53,217 nucleotides of DNA from Theodoxus fluviatilis (lineage: Eukaryota > Mollusca > Gastropoda > Cycloneritida > Neritidae): positions 145,001 through 198,217 of the forward strand of contig JAWQFJ010002858.1 in assembly GCA_034096865.1 (NCBI GenBank). The letters are read 5' to 3'. The notes under the pieces are model-generated. The model did no database searches. It saw nothing but the letters and a program-made list of their open reading frames with translations, and was not told the DNA's origin. Every line of letters starts with the position of its first letter. Position 1 is the first letter of the stretch. Below, piece by piece: positions 24,476-37,991 of the stretch. Position numbers and translations under genes: made by a program.

Positions 24476-25001
24476 GTCCTAGCTTCCCTCTAGCCCCCTT
24501 TATCTCCCGCTGTCATCCTGGCCACTCCTCTCTCCTGGCTGCACTGGGCTGGACGCTGGCTGGCATAGTTGTATCCAAGAGGTCAGTTTTCTGAGCAGCC
24601 AGATTGTCAGCCACCCGCCCACACCTCTCTGCCCCCTGTTCCCACGCCTCTCTGCCCCCCCCCCCCCCCCTCCTCCCCATTTTTCTCCATCGTTACCTCC
24701 CTTCTCCTCTTTCACGGGAAGAGAGAACATCCGTCCTTTGTCTAAAAGTCCTCTGGAGGTGAACCTTTCCAGTTCCCGCTTTGTATCTACTCTTGTCCAT
24801 CCCCATAAATAGAGGCTGCAGTGCTTGCTTAAGGAGACCCCATCCCATCTGAGAGAGAGACCACTGCCACCACGGTCTTGGGTTGGTTCAGGCCATTATC
24901 ATCTGGCCTTGGACCAGCCAGGGGCTCCTGTACCCATGGGTGAATAAAGTTGTGGAAAGCAAGTACGATTTGTCTCTTACCTGCGCCCTGCTACCATCAT
25001 G
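24473..25001. other. Unassigned C-rich stretch
   Basis: Pyrimidine-rich DNA with a run of about 16 C at 24655-24670 and two nearby copies of cacctctctgccccc/cgcctctctgccccc. No gene recognised. Confidence 0.5.
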
Positions 25002-25270
<269 letters not shown>

Positions 25271-26072
25271 GAGGAAGGGGGGTTGTGAGGGATACGGACG
25301 AACAGAGAGACATACAGGGATGGGGTGTTAGTAGTGGAAATGGTAGGGTGGCAGGAATGAGAAAAAGCACGGGAAAGAAATGCACAGAAGCAATACACAC
25401 ATCCCGTCCAACATTCAACCCCACCCCCCACCCACACCCGTTTCCTCTGCACGCATGTGTGCTTCAGAGTGCAACATATTTTGAAGAGACCACAATTAAA
25501 TGTTTCCGACTCTTGCATTAAACTTCCGGAAAGACACCGGGACGCGCGCGCGCGCATGCACGCGCGCACGCACACGTATCAACAAGCAGCATCGGAAGCA
25601 CTTCCAAGAGAGTTACAGCGTGGGGGGAGGAAAGGCCAGGGGAGGGTGACTACTCCCCGACTGACAGCGATGGGCAACGTACAAATGCCAAGCGGAAGAA
25701 GAGGAAAAGTTCACGCACACACTGCAAGTCCAGGCAAAGGCCATGGGGACGGCGGGAAAGGTGAAGTGGCGGACTACAGGTGGCCAAGGAGTGTAGCGTG
25801 TTGAGTTCTGTTGTGGAGGCAGGGTGGAAATGCCTCCATACAGCTGTCACCACAAGGTGTCGACCCCACAACGGAAAGACTGCTGGTGACTGGTGCAGAA
25901 AGCAGACTTGTGGGTGTTTGCGTTTGTTTTTCCTCAAGGAAAATCCAGCGTAGGAGTGTTTGTAGGGAAGTGGTTCCTTCTGGACGGAGCAAAGGTACGC
26001 TGTCTATATTACAAATACATCCAGCATGAACTATGGAGCCGTATGATGGCTACTGAGGGGCGCACGAACATA
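25271..26072. other. Unassigned stretch, no supported gene
   Basis: No gene recognised. A short CG/CA alternating block (gcgcgcgcgcatgcacgcgc, 25545-25575) could adopt Z-DNA. Confidence 0.5.
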
Positions 26073-26919
26073 ACAAGAAGGGCAAAGCCCATACGACTCA
26101 CATGCTTGACCTTGACCTTTACATGACCTTGACCTTCAGGTGACCTTCAAGGTCAAGGCCAATCAACTACACCTAGCAATGACATCATACACTAAACTAA
26201 GGAATGCTTTACACATTTTTCCTACCAAAATACATGTGGCCTTGACCCAAGGTCAAGGTCATCCAAGGTCATGCAACACAAAGCTGTTAATTCAAGACAT
26301 AGGAAGCACAATGGTGCTTATTGGCACTTTCTACCATGAGATATGGTCACTTTTAGTGGTTCACTACCCCATTTTGGTCACATTTCATTAGGGTCAAAGT
26401 GACCTTGACCTTGATGATATGTGACCAAATGTGTCTTATGATGAAAGTATAACATGTGCCCCACATAATTATTAAGTTTGAAACAGTTATCTTCCATAGT
26501 TCAGGGTCAAGGTCACTTCAAAATATGTATACAATCCAACTTTGAAGAGCTCCTGTGACCTTGACCTTGAAGCAAGGTCAACCAACTGGTATCAAAACAT
26601 AGGGCTTACTTTGCCCTATATACCATGTATAGGTGAGGTATCCAATCTCAAAAACTTCAGAGAAAATTGAGAAAATGTGAAAAATGGCTGTTTTTTAGAC
26701 AACATTTATGGCTCCTGCGACCTTGACCTTGAAGCAAGGTCAAGTCACTATGTATGTTTTTTGAGGCCTTGTCATCATACACCATCATGCCAAATTGGGT
26801 GTTGATAGACTTAATAGTCTCCGAGAAAAATCCAACGTTTAAGTTTTTTACGCCCGGACGGACGACACGGGTGAGTACATGTACATAGACTCACTTTTGC
26901 TTCGCATGTGAGTCAAAAA
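26073..26919 (+). mobile_element. Half-site-rich interspersed element, copy B
   Basis: A full-length copy from acaagaagggc to gagtcaaaaa. It is almost identical to copy C at 37138, sharing aatcaactacacctagcaat, the inserted actaaactaagg and ccatgtataggtgagg. Copies B and C thus form a recent subfamily. The GGAC run near the 3' end is short here (cggacggacg). Confidence 0.9.
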
Positions 26920-27195
26920 CCCACTACATGCTGTTGATCCTAAATATTGCAATAAAATCTCCCTCAACATCGAACAAGATAACTGAGGCCTCTGGCTTTA
27001 TCCATGTTCATCCCTGCACTCCTTCCTCTGTGAGCAATGAGGCAGTCATCAGTCAGACTCCGTGGCAGAGGACGGTGGAGCGATCCATTGATCTTGACAT
27101 ATCTCTCAGTGCAGTCCCTGGGGACCGCGTCCCAGTCAGGACTGCCCAGCTGTCCCAGGAGAGACCACCGATGTCCACTGTCTCCCGTTTCAGGG
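26920..27195. other. Unassigned stretch, no supported gene
   Basis: Short stretch with no recognised feature between copy B and the CCCGT minisatellite. Confidence 0.5.
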
Positions 27196-27362
27196 TCCCA
27201 TCCCAGTCCCGTCCCAGCCCCGTCCCATCCCAGCCACATCCCAGCCCCGTCCCATCCAAGTCCCGTCCCAGTCCCGTCCAAGACCCGTCCCAGGCACATA
27301 CCAGTCCCGTCCCAGCCCCGTCCCATCCAAGTCCCGTCCCGTCCAAGACCCGTCCCAGCTCA
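27196..27362. repeat. Imperfect ~10-bp minisatellite (CCCGTCCCAG-like)
   Basis: About 16 imperfect units of the type cccgtcccag/cccgtccaag with several cacat variants. Pro-Ser-rich and Gly-Thr-rich open frames here reflect the repeat. Confidence 0.85.
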
Positions 27363-28678
27363 CATCAGTCTGACTGGGGCAAGTGTATCTCAGGTCCAAA
27401 AGGTTGTCGACCCAGCGTAGTAATGATAGTGGGTAGGAAGGTTGGTAAGAATAGAAATAGATATGTAGACAGGCAGGCAATTAGATAGGTACATAGGCAA
27501 GCGGGTGGGTAGGCAGACATGCATGCAGGTGGACGGTAGACAGGTAAGCTAACACTTCAGTGGCCAAGATATGATTCATTCACAGCCACAATTTCAGGAA
27601 TGAATAATGGTACGCATTCAATTCTTCATTCCCTAACACAAAGACGGCATCTTGCACGTTCAAATGCCACGACCATTTAAATAGCGGTGAAAAGGCCAAA
27701 ACTATCATGACACCTGACAACACACATTCCCTACAAGTGACCCGTTCCTCGTCTTCGAATTCAAAATGATTTCAAACCCGCAAAGGCACCATGCATTCGA
27801 ACAAATCGATTGGAAAAAAAGCAAATCTAGGTTTACATGCCCGATTCCAGTCCGAGCCTATGAAGTGATTAGTGATGAACAAATGAACGGCTCGCTACAC
27901 TGGTGCATCAAAATACTTGAAGCACCAGTTAAAAAGTATTTCGTCTCCTTAGGTTTCAATTCTTGTCACTACTAATGGAAGACAGACGGAAAGTTGAGAG
28001 TGACGTTGAGGGTATTGATGGGGATTGGGTGTGTGCATGGAACAATGGCGGGTAGAGAGGAGGTATCAACCTATTTTGAACAGGCATCCCCTCCCCTGCA
28101 AAAGACACAATCCTAATGGAAATTGATCACTGCACGTTATAAGGAATTTGTGCCATGGAAAAACATCAAATACAATGGAAAGCTCATTAACATGTTGGTG
28201 CGGCTGATTTCATCCGAGATTTCGATACCAAATTACTCTTGTCGCATTATTCATAATCCTTGTACATTGAATAGAATTTGTTTCAAACGCAAGGGGTTTA
28301 CGAGGGGGTAATCACACCGCACTGTAAATCAATAACAAACTTCTACAGACGCAGACAGAAAAATGTTTTCCTAAGGACACGGAGGTTTTCAAAGGAAAAG
28401 GCCGACAATTTCAATAAATTCGAGAAGCAAAGGCGACTGGGGTGTTATTCTCCCCATCAGCGAGCGTGACAATACTACTGAGCGTGCAGCAGACGGAACG
28501 GCGTTTCGATCGCCAAGCTCCGGAGACCGGCTGCTGCACGCAAGGCCTGGCGGGAGGAGTAAGCCTGGACGCGAGCCGTTTCACTCATTCAGTGTAGCGA
28601 TAGTGCTACCCATGCTGCAGATCTGACTTCGCCATCCAGTCAGGTGAATCTTTTACACTGATTGATGGCCACATCCAC

Positions 28679-28682
<4 letters not shown>
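27363..28682. other. Unassigned stretch with one GC-rich hairpin
   Basis: No gene recognised. A degenerate ggtagg/agacaggcagg patch lies at about 27430-27545. A perfect 11-bp inverted repeat, gcgtgcagcag (28482-28492) and ctgctgcacgc (28531-28541), could form a stem with a 38-base loop. Confidence 0.5.
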
Positions 28683-28756
<74 letters not shown>

Positions 28757-28836
28757 CAGTATCATCTCAGATAGACAGACGGACGGACAGACAGGTAGAT
28801 TGAGTGGCAGGCGGTCAGGCAGACAGACAGACGGTC

Positions 28837-28908
<72 letters not shown>
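28683..28908. repeat. Two (GA)n runs around a degenerate GACA/GGCA block
   Basis: GA runs at 28683-28754 and 28843-28908 flank about 88 bases with agacagacggacggacagac-type repeats. The basic-acidic open frames are artefacts. Confidence 0.95.
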
Positions 28909-28911
<3 letters not shown>

Positions 28912-29579
28912 CAGAGACCGATCGAGCACGGATGGTTCGCCAAGAGCACCGAACGCGACATCCGTGTGTCATTTCGTGCACAGGGACGCTAGAGAACACG
29001 GCAGAAACGCCCACGCCCCTTCCATTCATGACGGCAGACGTGACGGCACTTCCGACCAGAGAATGGGAGACAGAAGGGATTTAAAATCGACCGGATGCAA
29101 TATTAATGCTGGGTCTCATATCACCTCCCACACGCTGTCCCTCTAAATCTCCTGGATCCACTTCATACACGCGGAGCACTGAAACGCAGACGCAGCCAAG
29201 GCGCTGCTGAGACAAAGGAATGATAGATGAGAGGAATCTTCAGGCTCCAAGCCTGCTGACACCCACTTTAAGGCCGTCGCTTTAGCCATTAATTCATCTT
29301 GAATTCTGTGCAGGAATGGAATGCTGGGTAAGGTTACAAATGAGAATGTCTTGATACAAGTGTCACGCTGAATATAGGAAGCAGGAATGGCTGTGGGGTT
29401 CGGTCGAGTCACGCTCATTTGATTCATTCAGTGATATTTTATACAGTACTCGATTCAGTTAAAAACATTCTTTCTAAATCGGAGGTCGGGGGTGGGAAAA
29501 ATCGAAATGTTCTCTGGCGAGGTCTAAACGCCTGGTCTCATGAGATGGGGAAAAGTACCAGAGAGCTTGAACGGGAGAC
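28909..29579. other. Unassigned stretch, no supported gene
   Basis: No recognisable gene or repeat. Confidence 0.45.
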
Positions 29580-29790
29580 CACATCCCTTGAACGAAGACA
29601 GGACGGGATATCCACAATGGATGCAATGTCTCCTGGCGGCCACTACAGCTGCTTGGGGCCGTCCCTGGCTGAGCGACTGGAGCAGGCACGGACAGCCCTG
29701 CAGTGAGGAGTTCATCTGATGATGGGGGCATCGAACGACTCCGACAGTATGTTGTACTGCACGGCAAAAATGACCATTATTTTCTCCTTT
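29580..29790 (+). repeat. Protein-like repeat segment, copy 1 (decayed)
   Basis: This segment reads (in one plus frame) MSPGGHYSCLGPSLAERLEQ and ARTALQ, then after a stop and frame change SSSDDGGIERLRQYVVLHGK. It corresponds piece by piece to the minus-strand segment at 48190-48431, which reads GRFYECLWPLLAELLEQAPK, ALQSRIPDGDGATEQLRLCI and HG. The match at DNA level includes ctgcagggct and gcctgctccagt (minus strand). It is probably a fragment of a mobile-element or dispersed gene-family protein that I do not recognise. Confidence 0.55.
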
Positions 29791-32140
29791 TACTAAACTC
29801 CCTTTCTAGTTCCTCCTCCTCCTCGACTCCCTTCTCTGCCTTTTATCATGCTTGCTTTCTGTCACAACCCCAGAAAACGCAATCGATACACAGTGCAATG
29901 AAAAAATTTATATCACTCGGACGCAGCGGCAGGTGACAGTGATGCGCCACGTAACAGGACGCAGACCCTCCACTAGGACAGGAAACCTTTCTTGCTGGCC
30001 ACCTGGCCTGACTCCAGGCAGCACAGACCGGTTCTCAATCATGTGCATCGATGACGTGATGCCTACCTTCCTGCTTATCTGCCTGCTTGCCTATCTGCCT
30101 GCTTGCCTATCTGCCTGCTTGCCTCTCTGCCTGCTTGCCTGTGTGCATCACTGCGTGCGTGCTGGACCGTGTGCCTGTCTGCCCGCCCGTTTGTCTATGG
30201 GTCAATCAGTATGCAGACACTAACCCTGCACGTGCTACCCGTGCAGTAGACAGGTCTGCAGGCACGGGCCATATGTGCGCGCTTGCGTCAGAACGCAGGC
30301 AAAAATTGACCCTTCAGTGACGTGTGGATTGATCCCCGCCCTCCTTTTTCCCCCACAGACGCCCAACTCCACCCTCCATCCCTCCCTCCACCCCTCCCTT
30401 CACTTCACCCTCCACCCCTCCCTCCACCCTCCCCTCCCCAGGTGGAAGCCAATACCACTCCGCAAACACCGACCCACCGACCAGGGACTCCGACCTAATC
30501 ACGCGCCACCATCAAAGCGAGCCTCGTGTTTTCCTCGAAAGCAGTCGCTCTTAATTCACCCGGCATGCTCTGGCATTACCAGCTCGTCACCCGTGTTGGA
30601 CAGAAAGGGAAAATCCTAGAGTGCACTACTGCAGTCAGTTGGGCGAAAAGCTCTCGAATTATCATAGTACCCGCTAGCAGACTGGCAATTTCAGACCTTT
30701 TTGCTTCATTATTGATGTTTGTCACTGACAGCCAACATTGTAATAAGGATGTTTCTGCTTTGGGATTTGCATTCAAAACAACTGTTTCGGGGAATAAAGG
30801 AGAATAATGATAGAGGGAGGCATGATAACAGAAGGAGCAGGCGAGGTATGCGTGCACACCAGATCTGAGAATAAACGATGGTCAAAGCGATCTTAGAAGA
30901 AATAATGGTCAACGCAGGCAGCTGTGCATCAAGTCACTGAGTAGGCTGACATGTCCCTGCAAAACCAAACCCGACTCACCTGGCCCTGAACGAATGGGCC
31001 AGTGCCTACAATGCACAAGCTGTCACGGCCTTCGCCTTAGACAGGACGGCAGTTCACCAGAGCGCATCCTTTCAGCAGGAATCCTGAAGAGACAACATCT
31101 GTTCATATCCGTACAGCTAATCTAGTCAGGATTATATTATGAATGAGAACTAAAAGTCACTGAAAAACAAAAATCATTATTTAAAGTTTCAATTTCCTAA
31201 ATATTCACATATCGTTCTAAGTTGCTCGAAGAGTTGCTAATTTTCACTGGAACAAGGAAAAGATCTAACAAAATACCAGAGCAAACTCCAACGTGTCTCT
31301 AACAGCAGGTTACGTCAGCGAGTTTCGTTGCCAAATAGGGAGCAGCACAGGGCTGTCTGATGACACGTGTCGGGGCGAGCGGACGTCATCCACTAGGAAA
31401 CAAACGGAAGCATGCTGCAAAGGCAAGGAGGAGAAAATTGCATTAGAGACTAAGAGAGTGGCTTCCTCCAACGCGAATTCCATTTCAGCCGGTGGAAGAT
31501 GGACTGGTGGCTCAAGACTGGCTCGATATGAAGGCCAAAGCAAACACGTCTGCGGGAGACGCATCCTACTCATATTACGTGTCGCTGTGGAGAAGCTTGA
31601 GCGCCCACCTTGTCAGGACGGGAAGATAATGGAGGATGAGCGGCGGCAGATCGATATGTGGATAGAGTTAGTTCGGGGGAGTTCGTGCATCTTCGGAATC
31701 GCTATCTCCCATGACCATTCAGCAACTTCAGAGACTTTCTTTTTTTTTTTTTTTTTTTTTTTTGGTAAATGCAGCAAAGCGTGTGAAACGCTACGGTAAA
31801 GTGCCAAGCATTCTAAATGAGAACGCAAGCACACCTCATTATGGACTACACCAATGGATGAACAATGAAAACTACGTCATGAACTTTCATTTCGGCAATC
31901 TGAAATGGTAAAGATAAACTTGAAATGTTTCTTTCATTGTCACTCACACTGTCGAGCCGAAAAAACATACAGCTGTGCAAGGTTCCTGTCAATAAATTGA
32001 ATAAAGACGTCGTGAATCAATAATTAATAAATCCAGTCCTGCAAATAAACATTTCTTACACAACTGTGCATTTGCATTGTCTGAGCCGCTGGAAGCTTCT
32101 AGCATCAGCTAGAAACCCTGGCTACTGAGCTTTCATGACC
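29791..32140. other. Unassigned stretch with small local repeats
   Basis: No supported gene in 2.3 kb. It contains a short array of gcctgcttgcctat units (about 30068-30140), a ccctccacccctcc patch (30365-30440) and a run of 23 T (31741-31763). A frame ending in a consensus-like minus-strand donor near 30978 was considered and rejected. Confidence 0.5.
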
Positions 32141-32860
32141 TCCTGCAACCCAGATGCGGTCCCTGCAAGCCAGGGGCGGTCTCTGCAAACCAGGGGCAGT
32201 CCCTACAAACCAGGGGTTGTCCCTACAAACCAGGGGCGGTCCCTACAAGCCAGATGTGGTCCCTACAAGCCAGATGTGGTCCCTACAAGCCAGATGCGGT
32301 CCCTACAAACCAGGGGCGGTCCCTACAAACCAGGGGCGGTCCCTAAAAACCAGAGGCGGTCCCTGCAAGCCAGGGGCGGTCCCTGCAAGCCAGGGGCGGT
32401 CCCTACAAACCAGGGGCGGTCCCTACAAACCAGGGGCGGTCCCTACAAACCAGGGGCGGTCCCTGCAAGCCAGGGGCGGTCTCTGCAAACCAGGGGCGGT
32501 CCCTATAAACCAGGGGTTGTCCCTACAAACCAGGGGCGGTCCCTACAAGCCAGATGTGGTCCCTGCAAGCCAGATGTGGTCCCTACAAACCAGGGGTTGT
32601 CCCTACAAACCAGGGGTTGTCCCTACAAACCAGGGGCGGTCCCTACAAACCAGGGGTTGTCCCTACAAGCCAGATGTGGTCCCTACAAGCCAGAAGCGGT
32701 CCCTGCAAGCCAGATGTGGTCCCTGCAAGCCAGATGTGGTCCCTGCAAGCCAGGGGCGGTCCCTACGAGCCAGATGTGTTTCCTACAAGCCAGGGGCGGC
32801 CCCTGCAAGCCAGAGCCGGTCCCTGCAAGTCAGGGGCGGTCCCTACAAGTCAGAGGAAAC
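32141..32860 (+). repeat. 20-bp minisatellite, 36 units, no length change
   Basis: Thirty-six 20-bp units stay in exact register for 720 bp without one indel. The main types are ccctacaaaccaggggcggt, ccctgcaagccaggggcggt, ccctacaagccagatgtggt and ccctacaaaccaggggttgt. No plus-strand frame has a stop within the array, so long frames arise (32135-32905 and 32154-32900), each a 20-residue repeat of the type GGPYKPGAVPTNQGRSLQTR. The minus strand has stops in most units. No protein domain borders the array, so I treat it as non-coding. Confidence 0.95.
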
Positions 32861-35800
32861 CGAGGGGGTCTTCATACCGCGTCTGCTTACTACGGTTTGA
32901 TCTAGGAAACCCAAGAGACGCGGATCCAACCAACCTCCTGGAAAACCTACATCACGATCTACACGTGCGAAGATGCTCGCCACCGGACATGGAATCCATC
33001 CATGTGAGACATTTCTCAATGACAAAACGCAGATTATGATCAACCTCTCTCTTGCAAGAATTCAATCGCAATGCATCATCACGGGTGTTAGGCCTACTTG
33101 CACATAAATGCATCTCGCTAGTTCCAGCTACGACAAACACCCCGGAAGAAAACAATATTACATTTGGTGTTTCCGGTGCGTGCAGTAAACATCATCACTG
33201 CGCTTGCATGACAATGTGGACATTGCGTTCTGCACGGCACGTCTGGACAAATCGTGGAAATTCCTGTTTAGCGGGAATGGGGATGTGGTGGTGGTCTTTT
33301 TCCTGCTCTCTCTTCAAAGAGCGTTCGCGTAAATCAATGGCCGACTCCTGCCCCTCGCCCTGTGGATGCGTTATTCATACAGTCAGCGTGACCCGCCACT
33401 CTCACTCAATGCAAGCGCTGCAGATGCTCAATCACTCTCTCCCCTGCCTTCCCCCTAAGTGCTCGGAACACCAATGGGACAGACAGCCCAGATAATCTCC
33501 ACGGGTAGGAGATCAGGTTCGACGCCCCATGCTACCACAAGAATGGACAGCGACAAATGGAATAGGACACCTACTCTGATTCTCATCTAGTCTGAATAAC
33601 AAGAACATGGCTGCAATTTGGCCTCAAACAGAGCCTACAAAACAACGATATGGAGCGTATGCAACATTCACTCAAGTCATCCGAAGCACTTATTGGCACC
33701 CACATAAGTCAAAGTTCCAGGAGTTCATAATTCACCACTACCATATATCAACAGTCACACAACAGTCATCAACATTTGATGCAAAGATTTTCTCCCCTGA
33801 TTGTCGGAAGACCAGCTATTTTCACAAGGCAAAGACAGCTGGAGAACCCATAGGAACTTGGATTGCCCCTCGACCTTCTGCACATCATTTGTAAAGTTTG
33901 CCTACTTGACCATGCAGTTCGCTATGTGCAAAGATGCTGGAGGCAAATGACGAGAACTTTGGCGCCATAGAACAAGACAGGCGACCAGACATTAATGCCG
34001 AGGTCCCTTGGATTCCTACAACCAGCATGGCAGCCACGGGTCTGGGCAGAATGCCGATGGTCTAGAATACAACCATGGCTTCAACCCATCCCAGGCAAAG
34101 CGCAGTACACCCATGAGCAGGACGCAGCCGCAAGACATTCCTAAAGCCTCTCCAGAGGTCCCTTCAGGACGCTGGATAAGAGGTGCCTATTTTTGGCTTC
34201 CTCTTGGCGACCTCAGAGGAAGTAAAACGGATGGCACTATTTGGATACAACTGGCTGCATTTGGATACATCTGGCTACGTTGGGATGCATTTATCCCCCT
34301 CAAGACGTAGACATGTCGGTAAAAGCTACCAGACGCCATGTGATGGCGCTTGAGAGCCGCCCTAAGTATATCAGCCAGGTAAATATTGAATCTTCCACTG
34401 GCGCCCCTGTCTAGAATGGATTCAGCCCCCAATGCAAAACATCAACAGGGAGACTAAGACGGATGCATGGACTCTTTCATAATTCAAGAAGAACTAACGC
34501 GGGTTGCAGAGAAAGGTTTTAAAAAAAGGAACAAGTACATCAATGAAGTTATAGCGATGCCATACAGGGGAAGAAAAAAACCGCAAAATGTTTTCTGTTA
34601 TCAAGATTCTGGGAAGCGAGTCAACCATCGATCAATGCTTGTCTGTGGAGCGGTAAACGGAAAAAGTGTGGCCTAAGGCTTTCTTCGTATCAACAGCGAG
34701 GGCGCCGACTCTCTGCCTCCAACACTGCCGTGCCAAGCAGCTTCAGATTTCGGTGAAGCAGGGCGGCTCGTCAAGACGGGCATGATACAGCATGGTGTGG
34801 GGAAGAGTGGACGCAGCGATTCATATGCTGTGCATCTCCAGTGTCAGACGGTCAAGACAGGGACTTGGCCTCCCAATCCAACAGCTCATCCCGCAGGATC
34901 AGGCCAACGGTTATGGCCGTCCTGCCCGTACAACGAGCCAGCCGAGCAATAGGCATAACGAGGCCATCCGATGCCAATGTGCGAGTAGCTGGCGACCATT
35001 ACCCGACTCTCACATGGCCAACTCTAAAGAATCTCTGCAGCTTTCAGACAAGCTAGAAGAAAAGCTAGGGCTCCGCCAACTGTAACACATAAACTCTATC
35101 ACAGCAGCCACTTCGGGAACATTTCATACAGCAGCCGCTTGGACTACCATTAGTACCAGTTTGGGTCACAATGCATAAAGAATCGACAGCAGTAGAAGTT
35201 CTCTTCCATCTCATGGTTTTAACATCCAGGCTTTAGAGGGAGTCAGAATCTCTCAATCATGAACTGACCCATGAAAGACGAAACAAGCATCACCGTTCAC
35301 ATCTACAAATTTAAAAAATCGCTTTCTTACCTCGCCTTGACATAATATTTCCCCAGATCTCGCTTGTTAAGATCAACGAGAGAAATTCACATCATAACAA
35401 TGTTTTTTGGAAGCGTTTTGCCTTAAGTCTCGTCTTTTTTTACCACCCTTACAGTCCACGGATTTAAAGATAATGAAGTTTGACGTCGTCGGTCACGAGG
35501 ACAAAATTCATAATCCGCTAATCAACGAACCAGCTAATTTAAAAGGAAATGTAAATAATAAACGCATTTCTATCAATTTACTGAAGACGATTTTCATCGT
35601 TCGCGGGCCACGCAAAGTAAAGCCATTTGGTTCCTGTCCCTGCAATGCGAACGCTTTCAAAAGACCTATTGCCTAGGGGTGAGATTTGTTAGTTCACTTC
35701 CTTCAGGTCGTGCCAGTCCAAGGAAGGTGGAGAACAGTAACTCGCAAGGCGCGCACGCTGGCATGGCGACCCACGTGCTAACACTTGGGGGCCGAAGTCA

Positions 35801-37137
35801 GGCACCGATCTGCTCAGAGAAGATTCCGCTTTCCTCTCGATTTGCGCTGGCCTAGCAAAAATCACCTTCCAAAATAAGCAGTTCGCGGCGGACGACGTGC
35901 CCCGCCAGTCTCGGGCCTTTTCTTGGCGGCACGTGGCCGTCTGTAGACAAATTGGGCGTCAAGGAGTGATTTTACTCTCACGTCCGCCAACAGCATTCGA
36001 TCAGCTGTTGGTGATTGGACGCCCGCAGCAGGGCTCGGGCAAGCCGTGAACAGCCATTTGGCTGGTGCTAATGGCCGACAACAGCTCTGGCCACGGTAAC
36101 TGCACGTCACGCTCTTGGGTGTGGAAATCTGGCCTGACGACTGTGTTTCTCAAAGTGAGATGAGTGATTATTTATGTCTGTACTTCAAATGACGGTGACG
36201 ACATGTAGTTAACGGAAATATGTGCTACAGCACAAAAGTTTGCAAAGTATCTCTTCCAATGCAAGGACATATGAACGTTCAATGGATGACCAACACATCC
36301 TACTTTCAATTTATATCAATCGTAAATTTCAAGACTATCACCTATCCGGTTTGGCTTAGTACTTCGTTCTATTTTCGCATTTCTCCGATTCACGTGACAA
36401 AAGTTTCACATCTCTTTGATCTGGCGCCAACGACTATGAGAAAGAAAAGCTACGGCAATTTTCATATCTACCAATAACGACTAAATAGCATAAAGAGAAA
36501 AGCAAAAACACCTATCAGATCTAGCAACATGGTGAGGCAGCCTCGAGGACTGACTCATAGCCTGCGTGTTGTTTTTATTGCTATTTCTTTTAGCAGGCAC
36601 GATTTTTATTGGACATTGAGTGGCGTGCGGCTCTTAATCTTTTGCCATGTTCATTACAAATCGAGAAGCCTGAGAGAGAGGGAGGGAGGGCACGCGCGGA
36701 AAGCGACATATAAGAAAAACTATACCAGTCATATTCAAGGGCCCATTACAAGCATCGGCGCCCCAGTGGGAAAGAGAGACCTACGATAATACGTATACGC
36801 CCGTCATCCTGATAGGAGGACGAGGCAGCCTCATTCTACACCCGCACTCTGACCCGCTTCGGCATCGGACGAGTGACGCCAGCGATTGCATCTCGGCGCC
36901 CAGAGGGCTCCGGGACTCAAAGCCCTCAGCGTCCACGTCTCCCGGGCAGTCCCCCAGAGACTGGGAGCCCGCCTCCTGACTGACACGCCACTACCACTCC
37001 CACAGTAAGGGCCACGGCTTCTAGGCTTTCCGCTCCTCAGTAGGGCGCGAAAACGGAGGAAGAAATACATGTACAGCGGCGATGTTGCAACGTTTGATCT
37101 GCGCTGTTTCCGAGGAGGTCGACGTCAACACTTTAAA
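32861..37137. other. Unassigned stretch, no supported gene
   Basis: More than 4 kb without a recognised gene, RNA or mobile element. Several 80-150-residue frames (33052-33495, 33607-33894, 34008-34310) lack any familiar motif and start or end without splice or promoter context. Around 35690-36110 and 36790-37070 the sequence is CpG-rich. The 36.1-36.5 kb part is AT-rich. Confidence 0.45.
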
Positions 37138-37991
37138 ACAAGAAGGGCAAAGCCCATACGACTCACATGCTTGACCTTGACCTTTACATGACCTTGACCT
37201 TCAGGTGACCTTCAAGGTCAAGGCCAATCAACTACACCTAGCAATGACATCATACACTAAACTAAGGAATGCTTTACACATTTTTCCTACCAAAATACAT
37301 GTGGCCTTGACCCAAGGTCAAGGTCATCCAAGGTCATGCAACACAAAGCTGTTAATTCAAGACATAGGAAGCACAATGGTGCTTATTGGCACTTTCTACC
37401 ATGAGATATGGTCACTTTTAGTGGTTCACTACCCCATTTTGGTCACATTTCATTAGGGTCAAAGTGACCTTGACCTTGATGAATTGTGACCAAATGTGTC
37501 TCATGATGAAAGTATAACATGTGCCCCACATAATTGTTAAGTTTGAAACAGTTATCTTCCATAGTTCAGGGTCAAGGTCACTTCAAAATATGTATACAAT
37601 CCAACTTTGAAGAGCTCCTGTGACCTTGACCTTGAAGCAAGGTCAACCAAACTGGTATCAAAAAATAGGGCTTACTTTGCCCTATATACCATGTATAGGT
37701 GAGGTATCCAATCTCAAAAACTTCAGAGAAAATTGAGAAAATGTGAAAAATGGCTGTTTTTTAGACAACATTTATGGCTCCTGCGACCTTGACCTTGAAG
37801 TAAGGTCAAGTCACTATGTATGTTTTTTGAGGCCTTGTCATCATACACCATCATGCCAAATTGGGTGTTGATAGACTTAATAGTCTCCGAGAAAAATCCA
37901 ACGTTTAAGTTTTTTACGCCCGGACGGACGGACGGACGGACGACACGGGTGAGTACATAGACTCACTTTTGCTTCGCATGTGAGTCAAAAA
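37138..37991 (+). mobile_element. Half-site-rich interspersed element, copy C
   Basis: A complete copy and the clearest example for counting. By eye there are about 17 exact TGACCT/AGGTCA hexamers in 850 bp, concentrated in six groups: the first 90 bases, then about 180, 320, 430, 485 and 650 bases from the start. Several are overlapping direct repeats (AGGTCAAGGTCA). The inverted ends gactcacatgc/gcatgtgagtc and the GGAC run are present. There is no open frame beyond about 83 residues. It is nearly identical to copy B, indicating recent spread. Confidence 0.9.

Noticed and set aside
30979..31040. Possible minus-strand exon ending ccag|gtgagt, reading RDSLCIVGTGPFVQGQ
   Set aside because: A stop lies four codons upstream of RDSLC, there is no clear acceptor, and I recognise no family. 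It could not be tied to the FCHSD-like gene.
33505..33560. tRNA-like patch (ggttcgacgcccc)
   Set aside because: A B-box-like string alone; no A box at the right distance and no cloverleaf pairing.
33607..33894. 95-codon plus-strand frame starting MAAIWPQTEP
   Set aside because: Compositionally plausible but no familiar motif, promoter or splice evidence.
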